A stretch of 35,648 nucleotides of DNA from Akkermansia muciniphila (GTDB lineage Bacteria > Verrucomicrobiota > Verrucomicrobiia > Verrucomicrobiales > Akkermansiaceae), in contig CAMCCX010000025.1 in NCBI GenBank assembly GCA_945873305.1, forward strand, positions 1-35,648, in the 5' to 3' direction. The notes beneath the pieces were generated by a model. The model had not been told where the DNA came from. It did not search any database and saw only the letters and a program-made list of their open reading frames with translations. Both the position numbers and the translations under genes were made by a program. Within the stretch, counting starts at the first letter, position 1; each line of letters begins with the position of its first letter. Below are positions 1 through 8,550 of this stretch, piece after piece.

Positions 1-729
1 GAGGATTTCCGCACGGCCCCACAGGACGCCGATGCCGGTCGGCGCGTAAACCTTGTGGCCGGAAAACGCGAGGAAATCGATGTCGAGCGCCTGCACGTCG
101 ATGGGCGTGTGGGCGACGGCCTGCGCGGCGTCGAGCAGGACGAGCGCGCCGACGTTTTTGGCGGCGGCGGCCATTTCCGCGACCGGATTGACGGTGCCGA
201 AGGAGTTGGAAATCCAGGTGAGCGAGAGGATTTTCGTGCGCTCGTTGAGCAGGGAAAGGAAGGCGGCTTGGTCGAGCGTGCCGTCATCAAAGCAAGGAAT
301 GACCTTGAGAACCGCGCCGGTTCGCTCGCAAAGCATCTGCCACGGGACGATGTTGGAGTGGTGCTCCAGAGCGGAAATGAGCAGCTCATCGCCCGGCTTG
401 ATCCTGCCGGAAAGGCCGAGGACGTTGGCGACCAGATTGATGCCGTCGGTGGTGCCGGAAGTGAAAATCACCTCGTCCGAGCTCGCGGCATTGAGGTGGC
501 TGGCCACGGTTTGGCGGGCTTTTTCAAAGGTCTCCGTGGCCAGCCGCGCGAGATGGTGGGTGCCGCGGTGAATGTTGGCATTCATCGCCTCATAGTAGTG
601 CCGGGACGTCAGCAAAACCGCCATCGGCTTCTGCGTGGTGGCGGCGTTGTCCAAATACGCGAGTGGCTGTCCGCCGATCGTTTGATCGAGGATCGGGAAA
701 TCTGGAATCACGGAGTAAGGCTGGAACAT
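1..729 (-). CDS. sufS: SufS-type cysteine desulfurase (partial, C-terminus off left edge)
   Basis: Reverse-strand reading from ATG at 729 gives MFQPYSVIPDFPILDQTIGGQPLAYLDNAATTQKPMAV...NANIHRGTHHLA and, near the edge, the PLP-lysine region ...DFLAFSGHKVYAPTGIGVLWG. Confidence 0.9.
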   Translation of the reverse strand, partial: MFQPYSVIPDFPILDQTIGGQPLAYLDNAATTQKPMAVLLTSRHYYEAMNANIHRGTHHLARLATETFEKARQTVASHLNAASSDEVIFTSGTTDGINLVANVLGLSGRIKPGDELLISALEHHSNIVPWQMLCERTGAVLKVIPCFDDGTLDQAAFLSLLNERTKILSLTWISNSFGTVNPVAEMAAAAKNVGALVLLDAAQAVAHTPIDVQALDIDFLAFSGHKVYAPTGIGVLWGRAEIL

Positions 730-869
730 GGTGCAATTTCGGGAAACTTGGCGGCGGCACGGTAGGGTGCGACAAGCGCGTGCGGACCGCAACGCCAGAA
801 TTCTCCGGCGCAAAACATCTGCCCTTGCGGTGCCGGGGATGCGCGGCTTGAATCCCCGCCCCACAAGCA

Positions 870-2168
870 ATGTATCTGCTGAAAAAAGTCATCCAGCTCC
901 GGGAGAATTCCCACCCGGACCACGAAAAGCCGTTTCTCGAGCACTTGGAGGACCTGCGCGTGATGATCACCCGGGTCGTGATCACGCTGGTCATCTCGAT
1001 GGTCGCCTGCTTCGCCTTCAACAAGGATCTGATGGATTTCTTCCGCCAGCCGGTGGACCAGGTCTTGGTCACCCAGCTCAAGGCCACGCTGCCCGATGAC
1101 GCGCCCCGCCCCTACACCGTGGAAAGCTGGGGGAAAGCCCGCAAAGTCGAACACGCGGCGATGAATCTCACACCCGAGCAGCGCGCGCTTTTCTATCAAT
1201 CCCTCGGCGACGCCGATCTCTCGTTCCAAGCCGAATCCATCAGCCTGCTCCGCGCCGCCACCGCCCTGCCCGAGGAAAAACGCGAGGCGTTCGTCAACTC
1301 GCTAGGCGGATCCGACGAGCTCAAGCTCCAGGTCAAAGCCCTGCTCCGGACCAAGCCGAACACCGACAGCGACGCCCAAGGCAACCTGCGGATGATGTCC
1401 GCGCTCCGGCCCACCGAGGGCTTCATGCTGTCGATGAAGCTCTCGTTCGTCGCGGGCATCGTCGTTTCATTCCCGCTGCTGTTATTGTTCATCCTGCAAT
1501 TCGTCCTCCCCGGACTCCACAGCGATGAGAAGCGCGTCCTCTGGCCGGCGATGACCGTCGGCTTCGGGCTGTTCCTAACTGGGGCGGCCTTCGCCTACTA
1601 CATGGTGCTACCGCGGGCCCTGTTGTTTTTCGCGGAGTGGAGCGGCAACATGGGCATCTCCAACGACTGGCGGATCGGCGAGTATATTTCCTTCGCCACC
1701 CAGTTCACCCTGCTCTTCGGCGCGTCCTTCGAGCTGCCAGTGGTGGTGATGGTCTTCGTGAAATTGGGGCTGCTCAGCTATGAAACCATGTCGCGGACGC
1801 GCTCCTACGCCATCGTCGCCATCTTCGTCGCCGCCGCCGTCCTCACCCCCACGCCCGACGCGATGACGCTCTGCCTGATGGCCCTGCCGATGATCGTGCT
1901 CTACGAAATCTGCATCTGGCTCGCTTATTTCGACCGCAAGAAAAACCGCATCAAGGAGGAACAGGAAGCCCGCGAAAACATGGAGCGCCTGCTGCGCCGC
2001 GAGGAGGAGGCGAAGGCAGACGCACCGCAAGAAAGCGAAGCGCATGAGTCCGGCGACGACGGGTGGCACGACGAGTATCCGCCCAAGGACCCGCATTTCA
2101 GCGACGAGCTTCCCGCCATCGACGAGACGCCCCGCACGGGTGAAGAGCCGGAAAACAAAACGCCCTGA
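870..2168 (+). CDS. tatC: Sec-independent (twin-arginine) translocase subunit TatC with enlarged first periplasmic loop
   Basis: N-terminal HEKPFLEHLEDLR motif plus six-TM TatC pattern; ~100-residue extra segment between TM1 and TM2; charged C-terminal tail. Confidence 0.92.
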   Translation: MYLLKKVIQLRENSHPDHEKPFLEHLEDLRVMITRVVITLVISMVACFAFNKDLMDFFRQPVDQVLVTQLKATLPDDAPRPYTVESWGKARKVEHAAMNLTPEQRALFYQSLGDADLSFQAESISLLRAATALPEEKREAFVNSLGGSDELKLQVKALLRTKPNTDSDAQGNLRMMSALRPTEGFMLSMKLSFVAGIVVSFPLLLLFILQFVLPGLHSDEKRVLWPAMTVGFGLFLTGAAFAYYMVLPRALLFFAEWSGNMGISNDWRIGEYISFATQFTLLFGASFELPVVVMVFVKLGLLSYETMSRTRSYAIVAIFVAAAVLTPTPDAMTLCLMALPMIVLYEICIWLAYFDRKKNRIKEEQEARENMERLLRREEEAKADAPQESEAHESGDDGWHDEYPPKDPHFSDELPAIDETPRTGEEPENKTP

Positions 2169-3023
2169 ATGAGCCCGACGCCTCCTAACACGCTTCGCCA
2201 AGACGCCAGCGCCCGCTCGCCTTTCGCGGGTTGCGCCATCCTCATCGCCGCACTCGCGGTGATGGTTTTCCTGATCGGATTCTCGGTCCTCACCCTGTTC
2301 CGGCAGTTCAACGAGATCGCCAAATTCACCGCGGAAAAACCCGTTCCGGTCGAAGTCTCGCCGCTCGAAAACCAAGAAGCCGGCCTCAACAATCTCGCCG
2401 AACGGGTCGAGGCATTCCGCCAGCAACTCGCCGGCGATTCCCAAGCGACGCTCGCTCTATCCGCCGGGGATTTGAATCTCGCCATCGCCGCCTACGAGCC
2501 CTTCAAGGAACTCCGCGGCACCTTCCGCGTCGTGAGCATCGAGGGCGAAACCCTGCGCATCGCGATTTCATTTCCCCTCAACGGCAAGCCCCGCCTCGCC
2601 CATGAAGGCGAGCCCGGATGGATCGCCTCGGACTCCCGGTTTCTCAACGGCACGCTCGTCGCCCGCCCGCAATTGCTCAAACACGAAGTGGTCCTCAGTC
2701 TCGACGCCATCGAGGTGCCCGGCAAGAAAGTCGCTCCGGAATTCATCAGCCAGATGTCGCCCTATCGGATCACCGAGCGCTATCTCACCGATCCGGCCAT
2801 CGGCCCGGCGATGGCCAAGCTCACCCGCGTGGGAATCGCGGATGGGAAAGTCGTCCTGACACGAAACCCGGGCGAGAACCCGGCTGACAACATCACCGAC
2901 TCGCAGGTGGACTCGGCCAGCGGCCGCCTGTTCACCACGCTCGGCATCGCCGCCGCCATCTTCCTCGCATTTGCCGGAATCATCGTCTTCATCGGTGTCC
3001 GCGCCAAAGCCCGGAAGACCTGA
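2169..3023 (+). CDS. Hypothetical protein with N- and C-terminal TM helices
   Basis: ORF starts immediately after tatC stop; hydrophobic segments near residues 20-45 and at the C-terminus. Confidence 0.75.
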   Translation: MSPTPPNTLRQDASARSPFAGCAILIAALAVMVFLIGFSVLTLFRQFNEIAKFTAEKPVPVEVSPLENQEAGLNNLAERVEAFRQQLAGDSQATLALSAGDLNLAIAAYEPFKELRGTFRVVSIEGETLRIAISFPLNGKPRLAHEGEPGWIASDSRFLNGTLVARPQLLKHEVVLSLDAIEVPGKKVAPEFISQMSPYRITERYLTDPAIGPAMAKLTRVGIADGKVVLTRNPGENPADNITDSQVDSASGRLFTTLGIAAAIFLAFAGIIVFIGVRAKARKT

Positions 3024-3070
3024 CATTCCCCGAATCCACTCCTCCAATCACCGCGTCAGCAGAAAAATCC

Positions 3071-4300
3071 ATGAGAAAAATCCCAGTTCTAATCGGTTTC
3101 GCACTCACGGCCGCCCTCCTGCCCGCGAAAGAAGCCGCGCCCGCTCCGGTCACCGAAACTCCCGCCGCCGCGAATCCCGCGCTCGACGCGAAACGCGCCG
3201 AACAGGAAGCCCTCGCCATCCAAAACAAACTCGAAGCCGAGCGTCTCATCGAATCGACCAACTCGATGCGCGCCGAAATCGCCCGGCTCAAGTTAGAGTG
3301 CGAGCTCATGACCGAGAGACTCGCCATGGAAACCGCCAAACGCCAAGCGGCTCTCGAGCTGGAGTTCGCCGGCATGGAGGCCGAGAAAGAGAAAATCGTC
3401 CGCGAAGACGAGCTCTCCAAAGCCCGCGCTGAAAAACTCGCGAACGACCTCAAGACCGTCCAAAGCGAGGCCGCCCTCGAAATCACCCGCATCCAAAACG
3501 ACATCGCGCGAATCGAAACCGCCGAGAAGCGCGCCAAGTTCGCCGATGCGAAACCGGTCTTCCTCAAAAACCCGTTGAAGGAAAACGGCATCCTCGTCGT
3601 TTCCGACCGCCGCATCCCGCTCAACGGCCTGATCTCCACCACCACCGCCGATTTCGTCACCAGCCGCATCCAGTATTGGAATAACAAGGACCGCGAGCTG
3701 CCCATTTTCATCGTCATCGACGCCAGCCCCGGCGGCTCCGTCATGGCCGGCTATCGGATTCTCAAAGCCATGGAATCGAGCGACGCGCCGGTGCACGTCG
3801 TCGTGAAATCCTTCGCCGCGTCGATGGCGGCCGCCATCACCACCCTCGCCCAGGAATCCTACGCCTATCCGAACGCGGTCATCCTCCATCACCAGATCAG
3901 CTCGGTGGTGATGGCCCAGCTCAACCTCACCCAGCAGCGCGAGTTCCACGAGGAAAGCCAGCGCTGGTGGGCGCGCCTCGGCACGCCGATCGCTAACAAG
4001 ATGGGCGTCACCACGGACGAGTTGATCAAGAGAATGTATGCCAAGTCGTCCAGCGGCGACTGGAGCGAATTCGGCGAGCAAGCCAAGGAACTGAAGTGGG
4101 TCAACCACATCGTCCAAGGCATCGACGAGACCTCGTTCACCAAGAACCCGGACTCGATCGAACCGGCCAAAGCCGCCCAGACCACCGCGCTGACCGAGGA
4201 GATCGACGCATCCGGCAAGCCATTCGTCTGGCTGCCCCGGCTCAATCCTCAGGACGTCTATTTCCTCTATAATTCTGATAGCTACTACCGGATGAGATAA
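3071..4300 (+). CDS. Exported ClpP-like serine protease with N-terminal signal peptide and coiled coil
   Basis: Signal-like N-terminus MRKIPVLIGFALTAALLPA; long Glu/Ala/Lys coiled coil; ClpP-fold motifs IDASPGGSV, KSFAASMAAAI (Ser), AVILHHQIS (His), SSGDW (candidate Asp). Confidence 0.85.
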   Translation: MRKIPVLIGFALTAALLPAKEAAPAPVTETPAAANPALDAKRAEQEALAIQNKLEAERLIESTNSMRAEIARLKLECELMTERLAMETAKRQAALELEFAGMEAEKEKIVREDELSKARAEKLANDLKTVQSEAALEITRIQNDIARIETAEKRAKFADAKPVFLKNPLKENGILVVSDRRIPLNGLISTTTADFVTSRIQYWNNKDRELPIFIVIDASPGGSVMAGYRILKAMESSDAPVHVVVKSFAASMAAAITTLAQESYAYPNAVILHHQISSVVMAQLNLTQQREFHEESQRWWARLGTPIANKMGVTTDELIKRMYAKSSSGDWSEFGEQAKELKWVNHIVQGIDETSFTKNPDSIEPAKAAQTTALTEEIDASGKPFVWLPRLNPQDVYFLYNSDSYYRMR

Positions 4301-4362
4301 GCCGCGGGGATTTCTTCCCATTGACGAACGACTGGTTTCACCCGATTTTAACGGTCCACATC

Positions 4363-5145
4363 ATGCTTGAAGACGATTACACTTGGGTCATCCGCAAGGC
4401 GCTCCGCGGCCTCGGGCTCACGGCGGGCGACGCCGCAGGGCAGGCCGGACTGCCGGAAAACCGCATGCTCGCCTTCACGGAGGGAGATTTCTCCGAGGAC
4501 GCCGCCCGCCGCCTCGCGCCGGTGCTTCATTTGCAAATCGAGGCGCTCGTCAACCATCCCGGCTACCAGCCCCAGCCGCTCGCGCTGCCCGGCATCCACC
4601 GGCTCGATTTCCCCTTCGGCGAGGAGCGGGTGAACGCATGGCTCATATGGACCGATGACACGGCGATCTTGTTCGACAGCGGCTTTGAGCCCGACTCGTG
4701 CGTGGTCGCGCTCGATGCGATCGGAGCGGCGCATCCCGGCTGGGTTTTCGTCACCCACGCGCACCGCGACCACGTCGGCGGCATTCCGGCGCTCGTCGCG
4801 AGAGGCAATGTCGTTTACGGCGATCAAATCGAAAACACCCGGCACCTGCGCCCCGGCGATTCGATCCGCTGCGGTCCGCTCACGGTCCGCGCCTGCGATC
4901 TATCCGGCCACGCCGACCCGGCGCTCGGCTACCACATCGACGGTCTCGCCCGCCCGGTCCTCGTCACCGGCGACGCGATTTTCGCTGGTTCCATCGGCGG
5001 CTGCAGCCCGCCAGCCATTTATCAAAAAGCCCTGCGAAACCTGAAGCAAGTCCTCACTCCGCTGCCCGACTCCACCGTCCTGCTTCCCGGCCACGGCCCG
5101 GCCACCACCCTTGGCGAGGAGCGCGCGAATAATCCGTTTCTATAA
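4363..5145 (+). CDS. MBL-fold metallo-hydrolase with N-terminal HTH-like region
   Basis: THAHRDHVGG metal-binding motif, LSGHADPALGYHI, VTGDAIF, LLPGHGP; ORF opens at TTG 4321 but ATG at 4363 is the likelier start. Confidence 0.87.
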   Translation: MLEDDYTWVIRKALRGLGLTAGDAAGQAGLPENRMLAFTEGDFSEDAARRLAPVLHLQIEALVNHPGYQPQPLALPGIHRLDFPFGEERVNAWLIWTDDTAILFDSGFEPDSCVVALDAIGAAHPGWVFVTHAHRDHVGGIPALVARGNVVYGDQIENTRHLRPGDSIRCGPLTVRACDLSGHADPALGYHIDGLARPVLVTGDAIFAGSIGGCSPPAIYQKALRNLKQVLTPLPDSTVLLPGHGPATTLGEERANNPFL

Positions 5146-5166
5146 CAACAGCCGCGGTTCCGGGAA

Positions 5167-5925
5167 TTACGGATAGATCACTTGTTGCAGGAACAGTCCG
5201 TCGGACGGGGCGCAAAGCGGGGATTTCCCGCGCGGCAACCCGGCCGGCTGGTCTAGCAGCGCGGCGAGATCGTCCAAGCGGATCCGTCCCTGTGCGGCGT
5301 GGACCGCGCCGCCAGTGAGGAGGCGGACCATTTTGTAGAGGAAGCCGTCTCCCTTGTAAGCGATCTGATAGCCATCCTGCAAAGTCGTCAGCTCCACCGA
5401 CTCGATCGTCCGACACCAGTCGATGTCCGGAGTCTCATTGCCGCGATACGCCGCGAACGCGTGGAAATCGTGGCGGCCGATGTACAGCGCGAGCGCGTCC
5501 CACAGCACGTCGGCGTCGAGCTGGCGCGGGATGTGCCAGGCGATGCCTGCCTTGAGCGGCGGCAGCACGGGATCGGTGCAAAGGTCGAAATGATAGATTT
5601 TCCCGATGGCCGAGAACCGGCTGTGGAAGTCCGGCGCGACCTCCTCGCAAGCCATGATCCGGATGGTGGCGGGCAGCTTGCAATTGAGCGCGGGCACCCA
5701 GTTGAACGGGTTCATGGTGCCCCCAGCCGGCGCGTCGAAATGGGCGATCTGCGCGAGAGCGTGCACGCCGGTATCGGTGCGACCCGAGCCATGCAACCGC
5801 AGCGGTTGTTTCGCGACTTCTTCCAACGCGGTCTGGATAATGTCCTGCACCGTGTTTCCGCCCACCTGCGATTGCCAACCGTTATAAGGGCGTCCGTCGT
5901 AGGCGATGGTGAGTTTGAGGCGCAT
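5167..5925 (-). CDS. truA: tRNA pseudouridine(38-40) synthase TruA
   Basis: MRLKLTIAYDGRPYNGWQSQ...LHGSGRTDTGVHALAQIAHFD...GDGFLYKMVR motifs. Confidence 0.95.
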   Translation of the reverse strand: MRLKLTIAYDGRPYNGWQSQVGGNTVQDIIQTALEEVAKQPLRLHGSGRTDTGVHALAQIAHFDAPAGGTMNPFNWVPALNCKLPATIRIMACEEVAPDFHSRFSAIGKIYHFDLCTDPVLPPLKAGIAWHIPRQLDADVLWDALALYIGRHDFHAFAAYRGNETPDIDWCRTIESVELTTLQDGYQIAYKGDGFLYKMVRLLTGGAVHAAQGRIRLDDLAALLDQPAGLPRGKSPLCAPSDGLFLQQVIYP

Positions 5926-5942
5926 TCGTTCGGAGCGCAGGT

Positions 5943-6080
5943 TCACTGCGATTTCAGCGGCCGCTTCATGACATATTTGGACTCAATGACCGACCCATTC
6001 TCGGTAATAATACGGCGCATCAGACAACTGCTCGAGAGCAGGGGCAGTGCCGCGGCAAATAGGTAAATGTAGATTTTCAT
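5943..6080 (-). CDS. Small predicted lipoprotein
   Basis: MKIYIYLFAAALPLLSSSCLMRR: signal peptide with lipobox-like LSSSC, 45 aa. Confidence 0.55.
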   Translation of the reverse strand: MKIYIYLFAAALPLLSSSCLMRRIITENGSVIESKYVMKRPLKSQ

Positions 6081-6155
6081 CGGTCGATTTTCTTTGAGCA
6101 AACGAAAGTCAGTAGGCGTCCACAAGGGAAATTTCCCGGGCCAACGCGGCCGGTT

Positions 6156-6593
6156 CTAGCAAATTTCGCCCATCCACTGGTTGAGGATTTCCACGGCGGC
6201 GGCTTGGTCGATCACCGCCTTTTGCTGGCGGGCGTTGCGTCCGGCTTCGCGAAGTTTGGCGGCGGCGCTTGAGGTCGTCAGCGTCTCGTCCACAAAGATG
6301 AGCGGGACGGTGGGGATGCGCTCCCGCAGGCGGTCGGCGAAGACGCGGACCTTGGCGGCGGAACTGCCCTCGCTGCCGTCCATGCGGACCGGCAGGCCGA
6401 CGACGAGCGTGTGGATCTGACGGATTTCCACCAGCCACGCGATCCGCTCGACGGCGTCGCCCTTGCTCTGGTCGATGGTCTCCACCGGATGCGCGAGGAT
6501 GCCGAAATCGTCGGTAGCGGCGATGCCGATGCGCGCGTCGCCATGATCAATGCCGAGCGCGGGGTGCGGGGAGTTGGAGTTTCGCGCGTTCAG
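6156..6593 (-). CDS. ruvX: RuvX/YqgF family pre-16S rRNA nuclease (Holliday junction resolvase-like)
   Basis: Open frame LNARNSNSPHPALGIDHGDARIGIAATDDFGILAHPVETI...IHTLVVGLPVRMDG...PLIFVDETLTT...KAVIDQAAAVEIL; no in-frame ATG/GTG/TTG upstream of the conserved N-terminus, so a CTG start at 6593 is proposed. Confidence 0.85.
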   Translation of the reverse strand: MNARNSNSPHPALGIDHGDARIGIAATDDFGILAHPVETIDQSKGDAVERIAWLVEIRQIHTLVVGLPVRMDGSEGSSAAKVRVFADRLRERIPTVPLIFVDETLTTSSAAAKLREAGRNARQQKAVIDQAAAVEILNQWMGEIC

Positions 6594-7672
6594 AGGAGTT
6601 CGACGGGGAGAATGTCGGAAAGTTTTTTGATCGCGTCCGCCTGGTGGCGGTTGGCGATGAGCAGGGCGTCCGGGGTTTGGACGATGATCAGGTCGTCCAC
6701 GCCTAGCAGGGCGATTCGGGTGCCGGGCAGGGCGTTGAAGACGATGTTGTTCTGCGAATCGAGCTGGGTGATCGGTTCGTTGGCGCGGTTTTCCTCGCCG
6801 TATTTTTCAAGATACTTGGCGATGGAAAGCCAAGAGCCGACGTCGTCCCAGTCGAAGGTCGCCTCGATGTTGAGGACCCGGTCGGCGTTTTCCATGAGCG
6901 CGTAGTCGATGGAGATCGGCGTGAGTGCGGGAAATCGCGCGGCCACCGTGGCATGGATGTTAGCCGAGTTGCTGAGTTCGGAAACGAATCCTGCGAGCTC
7001 GGGCGCATGAGTAGTTAGCTGTTGGATCACCGTGGGCAGCGACCAGACGAACATTCCTGCGTTCCATGAAAAGCCGCCTTGAGCGAGGAATTCCGCGGCC
7101 AGTTCGGCGTCGGGTTTTTCGCGGAAGCGCTTCACCTCGACGGGCGGATGCTCGCACGCCAAGCCGGCGATGTTAGCGGGCTCGCCGCGCTCGATGTAGC
7201 CATAGGACGGGCAGGCCCAAGTCGGACGGATGCCGATGGTGACGAGTCCGTCGGAGGTTTCCGCCGTGGCCAGGGCGTCGCGCATCACGGAGTGATAGGC
7301 GGCGGTGTCCTGGATGAGCTGGTCGGAAGGCAGGACCATCATGACCGCGTCAGGATTGCGCGCGGCGACGAGGCCGATGCCGAGCGCGACGGCGGGCGCT
7401 GTGTCGCGTTTGGCGGGCTCGGCGAAAATATTTCCCGCCGGCAGCATGGTGGCGATGGCGCGGACGGCGTCGAGTTGCAGCTCGTTGGTGAGGATGAGGA
7501 TGTTTTCAAAAGGAACCAGCCCGTCGAGGCGGCGGATCGTTTGCTCGAGAAGCGTTCCGGTTCCGAAAAGATCGAGAAGCTGCTTCGGCCGGGAGTTCCG
7601 GCTCAAGGGCCAGAAACGGGTTCCGGAACCTCCCGCGAGGATCAAAGCGTAGGTGTTTTCAAGGGCTGGCAT
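6590..7672 (-). CDS. Mannose-1-phosphate guanylyltransferase
   Basis: ALILAGGSGTRFWPLSRNSRPKQLLDLFG signature, EKPD motif, FDWDDVGSW. Confidence 0.93.
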   Translation of the reverse strand: MPALENTYALILAGGSGTRFWPLSRNSRPKQLLDLFGTGTLLEQTIRRLDGLVPFENILILTNELQLDAVRAIATMLPAGNIFAEPAKRDTAPAVALGIGLVAARNPDAVMMVLPSDQLIQDTAAYHSVMRDALATAETSDGLVTIGIRPTWACPSYGYIERGEPANIAGLACEHPPVEVKRFREKPDAELAAEFLAQGGFSWNAGMFVWSLPTVIQQLTTHAPELAGFVSELSNSANIHATVAARFPALTPISIDYALMENADRVLNIEATFDWDDVGSWLSIAKYLEKYGEENRANEPITQLDSQNNIVFNALPGTRIALLGVDDLIIVQTPDALLIANRHQADAIKKLSDILPVELL

Positions 7673-7787
7673 GGCCCGCGCAGCCTTGCTGAATCTCGCG
7701 GATTGGAAAAGCAGGAATCTGAGACATTTCGCCCCGATTGTGGGAAATCGCACTCGCCGCGCCGGGGCGATTTCCTAGCATCTCCCC

Positions 7788-8492
7788 ATGAAAGTCCACA
7801 TCGCCCTTCTCGGATTCCTGTTGTGCCATGCAAACCCGGCCTCCGGAGTGGAAATTCCGGAGTTAGACGCGGGCTTCGAATCCATCTTTGACGGCACGCT
7901 GAAGAACTGGGACGGCGATCCGGTTTACTGGAAGGCCGAAAACGGCACGCTCGTCGGCGAGGTGCGGCCCGACACCTTGCTCAGACAAAATTCCTTCATC
8001 ATCTGGCGCGGCGGCGAGCTGGCGGATTTCGAGCTCAAGCTCGAATACCGGGTTTCCGCCGAGGGCAACAGCGGCATCAACTACCGCAGCATCGAGGTGC
8101 AGGGCGTGAAATGGGCGATGGAGGGCTATCAGAACGATATCGACGGCAAGGACCAGTGGAGCGGCCAGAATTATGAGGAACGCGGACGGAAGTTCCTCGC
8201 TTATCGCGGGCAAAGCGTCCTTCTCACGCCCGGAAAGCCTCCTGAAATCACCCAGGAATTGGGTGGCCGCTCGGAGTTGCAGAAAAAAGTCCTGAAGAAC
8301 GACTGGAATCAGGTCCACATCGTCGCCCGCGGAAATCTAATGCAACATTTTACCAACGGCGTCCTCATGTCGGAAGTCCGTGACGACGATCCGGAAAAGC
8401 GCCGGATGAACGGCCTGGTGGGAGTGCAGGTGCACGTCGGCCCGCCGATGAAGATCGAGTTCCGGATGATCCGGGTGAAGCGTTTCAGGTAG
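7788..8492 (+). CDS. DUF1080 (3-keto-disaccharide hydrolase-like) exported protein
   Basis: Signal peptide; [29 protein letters not shown]...[21 protein letters not shown]...[11 protein letters not shown]...[18 protein letters not shown]. Confidence 0.88.
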   Translation: MKVHIALLGFLLCHANPASGVEIPELDAGFESIFDGTLKNWDGDPVYWKAENGTLVGEVRPDTLLRQNSFIIWRGGELADFELKLEYRVSAEGNSGINYRSIEVQGVKWAMEGYQNDIDGKDQWSGQNYEERGRKFLAYRGQSVLLTPGKPPEITQELGGRSELQKKVLKNDWNQVHIVARGNLMQHFTNGVLMSEVRDDDPEKRRMNGLVGVQVHVGPPMKIEFRMIRVKRFR

Positions 8493-8550
8493 GTTGGGTT
8501 GGGAATGGGGACCGCGAACAATCATTTGCCCCCTGACGCCGGTCATCGGC

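Noticed and set aside
1608-2444. Long antisense ORFs (for example 1608..2444 -, 3293..4321 -, 7079..7891 +, 20373..21311 -, 33590..34636 +)
   Set aside because: They overlap well-supported genes on the opposite strand, have Arg/Asp/Gly/His-rich shadow composition and no recognisable motifs, as expected in GC-rich DNA.
6181-6593. Minus-strand overlapping frames (6109..6438, 6278..6550) as separate genes
   Set aside because: They are alternative frames of the RuvX coding region with no independent evidence.
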